NCBI RefSeq assembly: GCF_963675165.1
Contig: NC_087381.1
Coordinates: 3,658,001-3,722,000, forward strand
DNA: 64,000 bases
DNA from: Halichondria panicea
Lineage: Eukaryota; Porifera; Demospongiae; Suberitida; Halichondriidae
Direction of reading: 5' to 3'
The notes beneath the pieces were generated by a model. The model was not told the DNA's origin. It was given only the letters and a program-made list of their open reading frames with translations, and ran no database searches. The position numbers and the translations under genes were made by a program. Shown piece after piece: positions 1 to 10,680 of this stretch. Positions within the stretch are counted from its first letter, which is position 1. Each line of letters starts with the position of its first letter.

Positions 1-427
1 AAGAGTCCAGATGAAAGTCTGGCAGCCAGGTGACGTCCAAACGGTCAGTTATTCTTTCCACCAACTTTTTAATCTAGTCTAGTCCTGCTTGCACTGCTAC
101 TACTACTGCTGCCTACTGCTGCTACTCTTCCTAGCTAGTCAAAGGTTTCTTTTTTTTTTTTTTTTTTTTTTATAACTACATATGCACAAAGAGACATCAA
201 AGCTTACATCAAAGGACACAGATTTTTAGCCTACTTGACTGATAAGGCGGTTACCTAGACTACAGTTTGTTTGTCAGGGAGGAGCTCACATACAACTTCA
301 TCTAATTCATCATAACGATTCCTTACCCATTGTTGTAATTTCTACAACAGATTGCCAAGGAAAGAGTTATGACCTCATATTGTCTAAGGCCTACCGAGCT
401 CTTAATCTCATCTGACGGACGACTTCA
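1..427. other. No gene seen; T-rich low-complexity tract
   Basis: No coding region is supported here. A run of about 28 T lies near 148-172 and CTA/CTG-rich simple sequence precedes it near 95-130. A poly-T run next to the retroelement fragment could be the tail of another insertion, but no target duplication was found. Confidence 0.5.
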
Positions 428-980
428 ATGAAATCAGAAACCAGCACAAAAAAGTCGTTATACATAACCCTAGTTAGATCCCAGATCACCTACTGCTCCC
501 AAGTCTGTATGGAGACCAAATTTGATCAAGGACATTCAAAAACTGGTCAGAGGAGAGCCACCAAATTCATCCTCAATGACTGCATGCCCAACCTCATACA
601 GATCAAGGCTGTCCGAATTGAAGCTACTACCTCTAATGTACTGGTTTGAAATACAGGACATAAAGTCACTAAAGGAACCCTCGGACAACTTCAATATAAA
701 ATAAAAGATCACATCAATTTGTTACTGGTCGCACCCGCTTCAGTTGCAACAACAAACTCACTGTCCAAGCCAAACACTATACAGCGCAAGCAGACACTTT
801 TACCTCAATCGTATCACAGAACTTGATGCCTACCACGGATATCAGTGCACCACTAACTCTAATAAAGAATACCCTCCACTCCACCACTACGTCTGGGAGC
901 ACTTTAAACAAAACTTTAACTCTGACAACCCATGCATGTACCTATCACTTAATGTGCCCATGCAACAGATGCTCATAGTA
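428..980 (+). pseudogene. Broken non-LTR retrotransposon, C-terminal end of reverse transcriptase ORF
   Basis: Three overlapping frames give pieces of one protein in the correct order: a LYITLVRSQITYCSQV segment (about 450-510), a LSELKLLPLMYWFEIQD segment (about 615-660, next frame), an HFYLNRI segment (about 800) and a HFKQNFNSDNPC segment near 905-935. From knowledge of LINE elements of the CR1/Jockey type, this series marks the thumb and C-terminus after the polymerase palm. The palm and the endonuclease are absent. Two or more frameshifts and internal stops make this a dead, 5'-truncated copy. The exact clade cannot be assigned by eye. Confidence 0.7.
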
Positions 981-1302
981 TATAATTATCCAGCTGTGTT
1001 GCTCAATGCAGCACAGTCTGTCAGCCGCCTTTGTGTTAATCATTACTTGTTTTTTGTATCACAATCACGTTTAACAACAGATGCTCATGCATGCTCTGTG
1101 GCGTGGATTGCTGCTCCGACCGTGAAACCATATTATAGTAATGGAGTTACCCAAAGGTTTACATTTTTATACAGTGGTATGAATAAATTGCATAGCTCCA
1201 TATTAAATTATCCAGCTGTGTTGCTCAATGCGGCACTGTCTGTCATGCAGCCAGCCTTTGTGTCAATCATTACTTGTTTTTTATATCACAATCACATTTA
1301 AT
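981..1302. repeat. Local direct duplication, about 90 bp, two copies
   Basis: The block starting AATTATCCAGCTGTGTTGCT at about 983 recurs at about 1205 with about 90% identity. Both copies run to a TATCACAATCACRTTTA end. The copies are 220 bp apart, just 3' of the dead retroelement. Confidence 0.75.
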
Positions 1303-1687
1303 ACAGGCTGTAAAGTCGCTTATTATTATTATGTAGGCATTACGGCTTACTTCTCAAAATTGGTGGATAATTATCTCCTTTACGTGGTAAGCTATATAGT
1401 GTTCAGGAGCGAAACAATATTGCCTCCTGTCTTTGCTGTCAAAACGTTACGGTACTCAATTGATATGTATGTTACAGTATAGTTTACATACACATACACC
1501 TGCACTATTGAACTCCAAGTATCATGTCATTGTGACTCACCTCACTAACTCTAGCTAGGTATAAAAATGAGCAAAAAGAAGAAGAAGAGTTTGATCTATC
1601 ATGCCTTCTTCCAACTTGCTAATTAGTGTGTGTAGCTTAAGGCTATTTGTGATGATGAGGTTTATATGTTTTATTTGTGGTCAACAT

Positions 1688-1851
1688 TACCGTATAGCGG
1701 AAGGCACTAAAATTATTTGTTTGGGATTTTCGCGGATTGACCTCGAACCTCAAAAATTTAGTGCCTTGAATTGATTTACTTACGGCATTGAAAAACCTCT
1801 CTACTGTATGGGTGGGTGGTGTGCCTCGAAAATAACCCACTATATACGGTA
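1688..1851. mobile_element. Short MITE with TACCGTATAG-type ends
   Basis: The left end TACCGTATAGCGGAAGGCAC and the inverse of the right end (TACCGTATATAGTGGG...GAGGCAC) match imperfectly. The element is about 164 bp with no coding potential. Similar TACYGTATAGCG ends bound the element at 62741-62977, so this is probably one family. The terminal TA could be a TA target duplication, as in Tc1/mariner-like or pogo-like elements. That is inferred. Confidence 0.6.
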
Positions 1852-2134
1852 ATAGGCAATTTGTAGGCTGTTAGAAATAGCAAAGCCGATGTGAATACAG
1901 AAACAGTTTCAAATTACCCCTACGTTGTTGCTATAATTATGTGCAATATGCACCATAATGCACTAACCATGCATATGCACAAAGTCATAATGCATGCAAT
2001 AATGTAGATCGAATTTTCAAGTATAATTATGGAAGTCCATGCAGGCAGGGCACTGTTCAGCACTGCTGCAGATTTTTCTTCACAACCATGCAAGCTTTAA
2101 ATTAATTCAAGGCCCACTGAATAAGAATACAGAA

Positions 2135-2310
2135 TCGTACGGTGGCCGAGAAGGGTCACCCACCTCCGCCTACTGCCACAATGAACCGCACGCGTTTAAT
2201 TTGCGTGCGCGGTAGGCACATAAAGCACACGCAGTTAAACAAAGAGCCGCCAACAAATTTTAAGATCAGTCTGCATAAGGTCAAGGTCAAAGGTCCATAT
2301 CTGGATTCTA
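2135..2310 (+). repeat. Dispersed repeat, copy 1 (inverted copy at about 7985-8172)
   Basis: Shared blocks include CGGTGGCCGAGAAGGGT, the rGCGGAGGyGGGTGACCC motif, AAACAAAGAGCCGCC and the AAGGTCAAAGGTC stretch. They appear here on the plus strand and in reverse order and strand near 7985-8172. No coding potential was seen. The copies bracket the exon-duplication, microsatellite and CXXC region. Confidence 0.75.
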
Positions 2311-2394
2311 CTTAACTGAATAGCCGCGGTTATGATTTCATACGTAATACCGCCCACCGCGGAACCAAAATCTAATTAATTTTAAATTACTTTC

Positions 2395-3715
2395 ATTATC
2401 AGCCCCTAGCAAAGAAAGATGCGTAGCTAAGAAGCTGTAGCAGTTTTCTGCAGGCAACTTTGTTGCAAACTAGTCTAGAATAGTTACTCTGCTAGGATCT
2501 CTAAGTTTCGAAAGGAGGAGTATACCAGCCAAGGCCCCAGCGAAGGATCATTTCACAAGTAAGCTCTGTGTGTGTATAGCGATCAGCATTTTCTTAGTTC
2601 AGCCTTTATACGAGGGGTCCGACACTCCGTGAAATCTTGTACACCTACTTTTGAAATCTTTTGAAATCTCATAAAATCTCATGAAATCCCGAAATCTTGA
2701 AATCCCACCTTTGACCTCATTTTCCGTAATCTTATTGTAATCTCAGTGTCATGCCTTGACTAGATGGGCGTGGCCTGCCTACAAAACGGGGACGGGCACG
2801 CCCATCTATGCCTTGATTGCTGCTCACAGTGCAAGTGCTAGTGCAAGTGCTATAGTGCGTCCATGACCGAGGTGCATGACTAGTGCAAGTGTTGAATGAC
2901 GGTAGAACTTTCAATCTTCAACCCCAGTGATGCTCTGTGAAATCTCTGAAATCTTTGTGAAATCTCTGAAATCTCTGATATCTTTGTGAAATCTCGAGAT
3001 TTTGAAATCTTGTACGCTAAAAATTACAGTGTCGGACCCCTCGAGCCTTTATAAGCCTTTGAGCTGATTTAATATGCTTGTCCACCTACCTAGATAGCCT
3101 CTGAGTGTGTGAAATATACTGGAAGAGTAGCTTAGTTAGTTTAGAGCCTGTTTTTAGAGTGTAGTCTACAACGTTTGATATTCAAATTATTTTCTCTTTT
3201 TCAGCATTTGCCTCTAGCAAAGAAAGATGCATAACTTGGAAACAGTGACAGTTTTCTTTATTCGACTTCTTAGCAAAGTAATCTACAGTAGTTACTGTGT
3301 CAGGATCTCCTGGTTTCCAAAGAAACAGTCAACCAGCCAAGGGCCAGAGCAAGGGATCACTTCAGAGGTAAGCTTTGTGTGCGTATATAGCAAGCATTAT
3401 GTAGCTAGTATAAGCCTTCATAAGCCTCTGAGCTGATTTAATATGCTTATGCACTTGCCTAGATAGCTTATGAGTGTGTAAAGTATACTTGTGTAGAAGC
3501 TGAGTTAGTTTAGAGCCTGTTTTTAGAGTGTAGTGTACAGTGTTTGATATTTGCACCCCTAGCTACCTTGTAGTTCTATCTGAACAGTCGAAGATATTTG
3601 CACCCCTTAGTAACAGTAACAGTTCTCTTCAAGCTACCTTGTAGTTCTATCTGAACAGTCGAAGAGTCAACCAGCCAAGGACAGAGCGAGAGATTACTTT
3701 AGAGGTAAGCTTTGT
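2395..3715 (+). repeat. Tandem duplication of exon-like sequence (two long copies and a short third)
   Basis: A segment beginning CTAGCAAAGAAAGATGC (about 2405 and 3212) and running to a splice-donor-like AG/GTAAGCT (about 2560 and 3366) is present twice at about 75-80% identity. The following about 150 bp (GAGCTGATTTAATATGCTT... TTTTTAGAGTGTAGT) is also duplicated. A third, shorter copy of the donor end lies at about 3650-3715. Each copy ends in a plausible donor, and the core around CAACCAGCCAAGGxCAGAGC could be a duplicated exon of a gene continuing to the right. No start codon or full gene could be fixed. Confidence 0.6.
2611..3043. mobile_element. MITE with 16-bp perfect TIR and 10-bp target duplication
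   Basis: The ends CGAGGGGTCCGACACT and AGTGTCGGACCCCTCG are perfect 16-bp inverted repeats, and the flanks carry the 10-bp direct duplication AGCCTTTATA (2601-2610 and 3044-3053). The interior is non-coding with many GAAATCT repeats. The paralogous duplicate at about 3410 keeps the uninterrupted AGCCTT.ATAAGCCT sequence, an empty site that dates the insertion after the local duplication. A 9-10-bp duplication is typical of Mutator-like elements, but the superfamily is inferred. Confidence 0.88.
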
Positions 3716-3994
3716 GTGCGTATGATTATATATTAGCTAGCTGATAATACTATACGCTTACCTACGTAGCTTGTAAAGTATACTTGCTCCAGCAGTGTGT
3801 TGAAGCCCGAGTTTAAAATACAGAAGCCTATATATGTATGCTCAGCGGGGTTATCATTGATTTGCTTAGCTATCTGTTGGTCTCATCCACAATGTATTCT
3901 GTTATCAGCTGTGAAGAATGCTGGACACCGGAAAGTTTGGGCTAACAGATTGGTTGAGATGGTGGGAGTCCATAGGCAGGCCACTGCTTACAGT

Positions 3995-4244
3995 AAGTGG
4001 TGTTTGTGCGTGTGTGTGTGTGTGTACGTGTGTGTGTGTGTGTGTGCACTTGTGTGTGTATCTTTATGTGCGCGTGCGTGTGTGTGTGTGTGTGTGTGTC
4101 TGTATATGTGTTCCCACGCGAGTGTGTGTGTGTGTGTGTCTGTAAGTGTGCCCGCGCGGGTGTACGTGTGTGTATGGCTACACGTGCACACGCGCGTGCT
4201 TGTGTGTATCTGTGTGTGTGTGTGTATTCACTATTGGTGCCCAC

Positions 4245-4334
<90 letters not shown>

Positions 4335-4346
4335 CCCCTGTGTGTG

Positions 4347-4391
<45 letters not shown>

Positions 4392-4403
4392 CCCCTGTGT
4401 GTG

Positions 4404-4442
<39 letters not shown>

Positions 4443-4460
4443 CCCCTGTGTGTGCCTGTG
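3995..4460. repeat. GT microsatellite with CCCCCTGTGTGTGCCT interruptions
   Basis: An almost pure (GT)n tract. In its right third it contains three evenly spaced copies of a GTGCCCCCTGTGTGTGCCT unit separated by GT runs, which makes a minisatellite inside a microsatellite. All open frames across it (Cys-Val or Thr-His repeats) are composition artefacts. A coding-like stretch with splice borders (about 3910-3991) precedes it directly. Confidence 0.95.
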
Positions 4461-5290
4461 GCATGATACTTTATACGTGCTAACAATTTACATTATCATT
4501 ATCAGTGCTGCCAAAAGTTAATTCTTATGCCTAGGCTTGTGTGAAGTTTCTGCTTGCTTCCAAGGTTACAATTCAATTAGGCTCACTACTCAATTAGGCT
4601 CACTACTCACTAGGCTCACTGTATACATGTATAGAGGTTGATTGCGTAATAATGTTCTGACCTTTTCAGGGGAAAGAAAAGGCTTGTTGGGTTTATGAGT
4701 GTACTGTTTACTTGTGTAAGGACATTTTCTTCCCAACATAATATTAATAGGCTTGTTGGTTGTGTTATGCTCCCCAGCTAGGATTAGGTCACAATTAATT
4801 TTGTCATTAGTTGGCTTGTGTGATTAGTTGGCTTGTGTGTTTGCCTGTGATATGCATTGTAATTCTGTGCCCAAAGTTTAATCTTTTTATGAACTCCCAG
4901 TTTGTTGTAGGATCACAATTGCTTTATATGTGCCTATGAGTGCCATTGCATGTAAGTTTGCTTGTGGGAGCCTGTACATAATTATGTCTAAGGTTGCATG
5001 ATTCATCATTTTTTGTCACCCTTGTATGAGATGTACTGTACTTTGTGTATGGCTGTTCTCAGTATACTTCTTTAGGTTTGTTGGCTTGTGAGTTAGTGCC
5101 CAATTTTTAGTGTGCTGTCTGTTATAGCAATTCAATTATAATTATGTGGCTGAATGTTATTATTCAATTTAGTGTGTGTATTGATTGCATGATAATCTTT
5201 TGATCTTTTAGGCACCACCCTAAACAAAGGTTACATATCAATTCTTTATGGCTGGCTTGTTGGCTGGTGTTTGTCAGGTTCTGTGCTACT
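4461..5290. other. No gene seen; TG-rich unique sequence
   Basis: The phrase GGCTTGTTGG/GGCTTGTGTG recurs loosely throughout, but no ORF, TIR or RNA gene is supported. It may be an intron of the incomplete gene suggested by exon-like segments at 2.4-3.99 kb, 5.35 kb and 7.4 kb. Confidence 0.4.
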
Positions 5291-5350
5291 TAACCATTGA
5301 TTCTAGAGGTGATCTGCTTGGTTGGTAATACTCTTTCTTCCTCATGCAGG

Positions 5351-5450
5351 TCTGTGAAACAATCGTCACTGCTATCTGCCATGGTACCACCACCATCTTA
5401 TGGGTCTGAGAAGTCCTACTCACTGTCACTGCTATCCAAGATACCCAGGA
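5351..5450 (+). CDS. Possible internal exon (Ser/Pro-rich), gene unknown
   Basis: After a good acceptor (CTTCCTCATGCAG) an open frame encodes a serine-rich stretch containing SAMVPPPSYGSEKSYSLSLLSK. It is open well beyond this, so the 3' border is uncertain. It may belong to the same plus-strand gene as the CXXC exon 2 kb downstream. No homology is recognised and the call rests only on splice context and composition. Confidence 0.25.
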
Positions 5451-5791
5451 TACCTCATCCCCTGTGTACAGAGGCCTCTTTGTTATTGTTGTACCGTAGA
5501 ATTAATTGTAATTGTATTTTTGTATGTTCACTTTTGAGATTGATATTGAATTTATATAAAAAACAAATTTCATGCGAAATTTTAAGCAAATTTTTGATTG
5601 CTAACCTATGGTGATCGGACTTGGTATGGCTTCTGTTGACCTTCGAGAGAAGCCTTGCAAAGATGTGGAGCTCAGGAAGGTTGTAGCTTACCACAAATTA
5701 AATAAGAGTAGAGTAATGTGCGGTTGACGCAAATATGCGCCGCGGCTAATACAAAAACAAGTGAAAGTAAAAAAGAGGTTAAAAAAATAAG

Positions 5792-7288
5792 TTAGTGTTC
5801 TAGGTGTCCCTCCACAACTTGGACCTCGATTGGCTCAAGAAGTACATCCTTAGCTGGTCTGTTTCTTGATGACCTGGCACCCCTAATTGCCATAATGGAT
5901 GCCCTCAGTAGAGCGAAACTCAGCTGGCATCGTATCCATCCTATCATTGTATTGTAGGGTACATCTCTCTTCTCACTGAGCATCGACGAAAGTCTCTTGT
6001 AGAAAGTTGTTGCAGCTCTTCCCATGCCTCCAGTAGATGAGAGGACTAGTGGTGTGAAAGTTGAGTGTTCCACTTCCCGAATACGCTGTTCATAGTGGCG
6101 TTTCTTTTCCAGCTCATGTCTTCTGTATGTAGATGCTAGAGAGGTTTGTTGATTCGATTGGGCGCTTGGGTTAAATACCCTTACATCAATTTTCGAATCT
6201 GCCTCCCCAGAAGCCGCATACTGCGATGTCTAGTCTTGATTGGTCTTCTGTGTTGGCTGTTCTGTGGGACAAGGATTCTCCCCTAATAGGTTGAAGGTGT
6301 GGCTCTATTGATACACTGTGGCATACTTTCGTCAGCAGGGAGGCAGTAATATCTCGAATTTCGTTATGCCTAATTGATGGATATCCTCCGGTCGGACACG
6401 ACATGGCATGTGCGATACCGAAAGTGTGGCCACAGCTGCAGTGTGATGGTGTGTTCTTTAGAGCCCAGCCATAGCGGAGGGATAGGGCATCCCGGAACGC
6501 AGCCTTATGGAGAGCGAAGCCATGGTTCTCGATGGGTAGTGCTGTCAGCCAGGTTGACGCACCTTTCTCTTGTGAGAGCTCCATGCTGCGTTGGAGCGGG
6601 ATAGGGAGTTGTTCCAGCAAGTTTTTGGCTGATTGTTTTAGTCTGTTTTGTTTCTCTGATCTAGTTGAAGCCTTTATTTTCTTTGAGTTTCCGAGCATTC
6701 AGCATTCTGGTGGTCTTGTTTCAATACCAGTTCTACAAGTGGGGCACTGATCTTCTTTGACGTGTAGTGCTGACTTGCTGATACACATAGAGGATTGATC
6801 AGGCCTATGCCTCCATATTTAGGAGGAAGTGTAAGCAGTTCTCTAACCAGGTCCCCTGGTGGGCTGTGTCCCGTAAGAGCAGGAATGAATAGTGTCCTCA
6901 CTGCATCTTCTAGGGGCTGTAGTTGTTCTGTGGCCGACAGTAACTCAAAATCTGTGACTCTTAGGAAATGATTCCACTTAGAAGAGATGCCATGTGTAAA
7001 GGCAGAGAAGGCCGCGTGTGGTTCTGTTTTTGCAATTGTGCTGAGTGTTTTAATTTCCTCTACCCATTCTGTGACTTTCTTGTCAATTAGTTGGTTCTGG
7101 AACGAGGTACGTGGTGCCGATTGCTCCTCCAAGGTATTGTTTGCCTTCTGTCGAGATGCTAATATCTGTGCCTTGGAATATTGTAAGGTAACCGTAAAAG
7201 CTGTTTTTTTATCTCCAATTAGAAGGCGACCCTCTAAACTAATTTTCCTCAGCCTCAAAACTAATTTTCCACCTCTGAATACAGCCAC
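5792..7288 (-). pseudogene. Non-LTR-type retroelement remnant: zinc-knuckle and endonuclease-like C-terminus, frameshifted
   Basis: Three minus-strand frames (7288-6674, 6698-6186, 6073-5792) form one protein broken by frameshifts near 6690 and 6185. In order they show a helical region, a CxC...H....C knuckle (CSCGHTFGIAHAMSC) followed by GGYPSIRHNEIRD, an RLDIAV...DVRVFNP-like segment, and a TPLVLSSTGGMG...FYKRLS...IRGARSS tail. I associate this series with the region 3' of reverse transcriptase in elements carrying a restriction-like endonuclease. That family link is from memory and not secure. The reverse transcriptase itself is missing. The same tail recurs on the plus strand at 33.62-33.85 kb. 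Confidence 0.65.
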
Positions 7289-7392
7289 CTATACCAGTGA
7301 AAATATTTTTATGTGGCGCCTTAAATAGAGCTTCTACGGTACTCTTTGCCAACAAGATTATCATTTTACGTTACGGTACCTGGTAAATGTAG

Positions 7393-7809
7393 TTGGGAAG
7401 AAGCGGTCTAGATGTGGAGACTGTGAGGGCTGTCACGAGGCCAATGACTGTGGAACCTGTACACTTTGCCTAGACAAGCCCAAGTTTGGAGGTCCTGGGA
7501 GGAAAAAACAGTGTTGCGTCACCAAGAAATGTAAATTTTTGGCACATCTGAGACACTTCAGCCAACACATTATAATATAACTTTTTCAGGTGTATACAGC
7601 TCGCAAAGACCAAAGGCAACTCATTAATAAAAAAGTGTGTTGGCTCAACCTTCTATCAACAGATCAGCCCTCTGGACCTTGCTTGTGGTCTCCTTAATGG
7701 TCAATTCATCACTCCACCTGGTGTCAGCATGCCAGCTATACCTGTACCAGTACTACAAAACATGGTAGAAACAAATACATGGCCAGAAGACTTCAATAAG
7801 TATAGTTGA
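7393..7809 (+). CDS. CXXC-type zinc-finger exon and probable terminal exon (partial gene)
   Basis: Exon 7393-7530 follows a TGTAG acceptor. It encodes a CXXC zinc finger with all eight zinc-binding cysteines: CxxCxxC, then CxxCxxC after five residues (GCHEANDCGTC), then the KFGGPGRKKQC signature and a final KKC. This domain binds unmethylated CpG in DNMT1, CFP1, TET, MBD1 and KMT2 proteins. The donor AAAT/GTAAAT splits the last Cys codon. The acceptor at 7589 restores Cys but stops after about 12 residues (TAA at 7625-7627). A longer open frame (LAKTKGNSLIKK...NKYS) ends with TGA at 7809 but needs another splice choice. 5' exons are unidentified, so parent protein and start are unknown. Confidence 0.6.
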
Positions 7810-7984
7810 TGTTCTGTAGCTGTTGTGTCTCTGTCTCTGTTTTTTACTACACTATACACTGTGTGTTTTTATGAATGATGTAATGAAATAATGACGTAAC
7901 CGTTTCAAACAGGGTGAACTTAGTGAATCCCGGTCTATTCCGTAATTACGCAAATTTGCGTCATCTGCGGTTAATCAGCGCAAG

Positions 7985-8172
7985 GTATTCCTTGGCTATC
8001 GATGCAGACTGCAGGACATGGTTGATTGACCTTTGACCTTGTGCATACTGATCTTGGCGGCTCTTTGTTTAACCGTGCGCGCTTAATGTCTTTACTGTGA
8101 GAGTTTAGAATTAAGCATGCGCGGTTCATTGTGGCGATAGGCGGAGGCGGGTGACCCTTCTCGGCCACCGTA
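7985..8172 (-). repeat. Dispersed repeat, copy 2 (inverse of 2135-2310)
   Basis: Read on the minus strand it follows copy 1 block by block, from the CGGTGGCCGAGAAGGGT end to the GGTCAAAGGTC end, with small indels. It is followed by a hairpin at about 8174-8204 (GAATCGTCCAC ... GTGGACGATTC, 11-bp stem). Confidence 0.75.
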
Positions 8173-8337
8173 GAATCGTCCACAACATTTTTGTGGACGA
8201 TTCTGTGTTCCTATTCCTTGTACGTACGCGTGATGCGTGGCTTTATAGATATTAACCTTCAATTCTGCTTCACTATAGATGGCTTCACTAAGTAGTGTGG
8301 TTTTCCAGCAGTGTATGTAGAGGCGTGTGTATAGTCC

Positions 8338-8458
8338 CCACTAAAACAAAACAACCGGAAACGAAGGTCAATAATATATATGGGCTATATAGGTTAGGGT
8401 TTTAGGGGACTATAATTAGCTATACTGTTTCGTTTTAGTGGCGTTTTGTTTTAGTGGG
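8338..8458. mobile_element. Short foldback MITE with CCCACTAAAACAAAAC ends
   Basis: The 16-bp ends CCCACTAAAACAAAAC and GTTTTGTTTTAGTGGG are perfect inverse complements. A second inner pair (GGAAACGAAG / CTGTTTCGTTTT) extends the fold. About 120 bp, non-coding. No clear target duplication. Confidence 0.65.
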
Positions 8459-9145
8459 ACAACAGACGAAGGTGGAGCTGTTTAGCAGCAGCAGTGTGGG
8501 GTGGAGTAGCAGCAGTAGTGGGGTGGGGCTGTTTTGCAATAGTGCCCCAACATTTTTGTGTCAAGCCATTCGTTGCATGGTGAGGTCCATGCTAATGTTG
8601 TACGTTGCAAGATATGGAACTATGTCTAGGAGTTGTCTCTGTCACTTTGTTCAGTTCTATATATTTATTGTGTTACTAAGACAGTTATATGTTGCTATGC
8701 TATGGGATATACCTGATCATAGTAAATTATGCGGAGCATAATAGATGTCTAAAGAATAATTGGGGAATAATAGGCATTAATGTCCGTTTTTGGTAAAGAT
8801 AATTACAGTATAACGATGTTCTCAGGGCGGCTGAAGTGGATCAGTTCAAGTCAGCAAAGTAACACTGAGAAGCAAATAATGTATTTTCATGTGTCAGTTT
8901 TGTGTGCTGTGTTTATGTCTATATTAAAATTTTGTCTATGTCACATTTTTGGCAGATTTTATACGAAAATAAATCGGATTTTTGTTATGAGAATAATAGG
9001 CAAGAAGGTGAAAAAGGCATAATTTTATCAGGGTCTAAATATAATTATAACACGTGCACTCGGGATGCACAAGTGGTACTCAGGGTCCTCAAGCCTTACG
9101 CCCTCGTGCTTCAGTGCAATATATCCCTCGTGCCTATTATATAAG

Positions 9146-9528
9146 TACCGTACTTACTTGATTAAACGACCATCTCGCTTAAACACCCATGCATGGTAAA
9201 AGCTCTGTCTATCAATAAACGTCCATCTTAAATAATCGCCTATGTAGCACGTGGAATCAGTTGCAAGCATGGCAGCATAGAATAATTTATGATGGCAAAG
9301 AGAGAGATATACCGACACAGAGGGAAACACCACTCCTACGACTTAAAATTTAAGCTGAGAGCTGTGGCAGCAGCCAAGAATAGCATAATAACTGCTGCTG
9401 TGCAAGAGTTTGAAGTAGACATAACAATAAATACCCGTTTTGAATAAGCGCCCATCTCGTTTAAACGTCCCCTCTACAGATGTTGTTAGGAAATAAACGC
9501 CCGGGCGTTTCATCAAGTACATACGGTA
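9146..9528 (+). mobile_element. Non-autonomous pogo/Tigger-like element, copy 1
   Basis: The ends TACCGTACTTACTTGATTAA and, inverted, TACCGTATGTACTTGATGAA give an imperfect TIR of about 24 bp, with CGCCCATCT-rich subterminal repeats. The centre keeps a short coding relic with HHSYDLKFKLRAVAAAKNS and VQEFEVD. It resembles the N-terminal helix-turn-helix of pogo/CENP-B-type transposases (family resemblance, not proven). A second copy with the same relic lies at 23585-23993. Confidence 0.7.
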
Positions 9529-9630
9529 ATATTATAATTAACTATATACAGTGACTGTGATGTGTGTGAACAACGTGAACAAAGGTATACAAGAGGTGAC
9601 AATTTTTACAATTTTTCGCATGGGAAGCTA

Positions 9631-10328
9631 TAGTTGGGTGGAGTCCAACCAACGCAAAGCGCATGGTTGGGTATCAGTACTAGTAGCACTTCTGTTCCCA
9701 CTGCAGGAAATGTTCAGCATAATCAGATTGCTGCATTGGGAAATCTTACAGCTCAATTTAGCTGGTAAGGCGAGGTGGCTCTCAGTGTATTTCTCCAAAG
9801 ATAGCAACAGCTCCTGCCAGATATCTAGGCTACTAGAAAAGAAGCTAGCATGGTCTATCTTAGTGAAGTTCTATAAGTTGTAGATTCTTTAGATTCTTTA
9901 TCTTGTCTTTGTTCTGAGTTTTGGTGTGCTACCAATAAGATTAATTTGGCTGTGTTATGTGGGCCTTCTCTGGTATTCGGCAAACTTCTGCTCCAGAAGC
10001 CCTAGGGCAGTCTTTTAACTGGTTGTACCTCTTTTCTTGTGCTAGATCATGTATAGCTATTATGAAAAAAGGTTATTTCTGCCTCTACTAAATCTTGTAT
10101 TACCGGCTGAAGTACGTGTATATCCTACTAAGAGCTTTTCTTGCATCCCTTAACATCAATAGCTATAGTTAGATCTAGCCACATGTAGCCATCTATAGAC
10201 AAATCGATCGCACCCCTGAGACGTGTGGTTGTCAGCTACTAAGTTTAATCTCAAGTACCAGTGGAACAAAAACGTTCAATCGGCATAGTACCCATACACA
10301 TTCGTGTTGGTTAGGCTCCGCCCAACTA
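9631..10328. mobile_element. TAGTTGGG-family element without clear target duplication
   Basis: The left end TAGTTGGGTGGAGTCCAACC and the inverse of the right end (TAGTTGGGCGGAGCCTAACC) match over about 40 bp. The same termini bound the better-preserved element at 10681-11273. The flanks do not match as a target duplication, so this copy is older or rearranged. No coding capacity was recognised. Confidence 0.55.
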
Positions 10329-10680
10329 ATGGCCATGCAGTCGTGAGGTGAGCGTGAGGTGCTACTGTGAGGTGCACTATGAGGGCACTTATGGTCTACC
10401 ATAATTATTAATCATGCAAACAGGTCGGGAGTTCGTGTGTTGACTAATAATTCTATTGCATTTGATATTAGTCTAGTATAGTATGAGTCTATGTACGTCT
10501 ATGCTATGGCTATAATTGCTACATGAAAAATTATAATCTGACCACTCACCAGTTATAATGCTTTCAACTTGGAGAATGGATGCTGTGTACACATCCAACT
10601 ACAATGTATGCGCATGCCCAATGCCCGCCCAGCTAGACCTCCTAGAGCTGCTTGGAAATCCCCTTGTTCTGCCTCGCCCA

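Noticed and set aside
2732-2914. 60-aa minus-strand frame inside the 2.6-3.0 kb MITE
   Set aside because: Lies wholly in a non-autonomous element with simple GAAATCT repeats; no protein family recognised.
3797-4521. Long Cys/Val-rich and Thr/His-rich open frames
   Set aside because: They are translations of the GT/CA microsatellite in several frames at once; no start context, domain or splice structure supports them.
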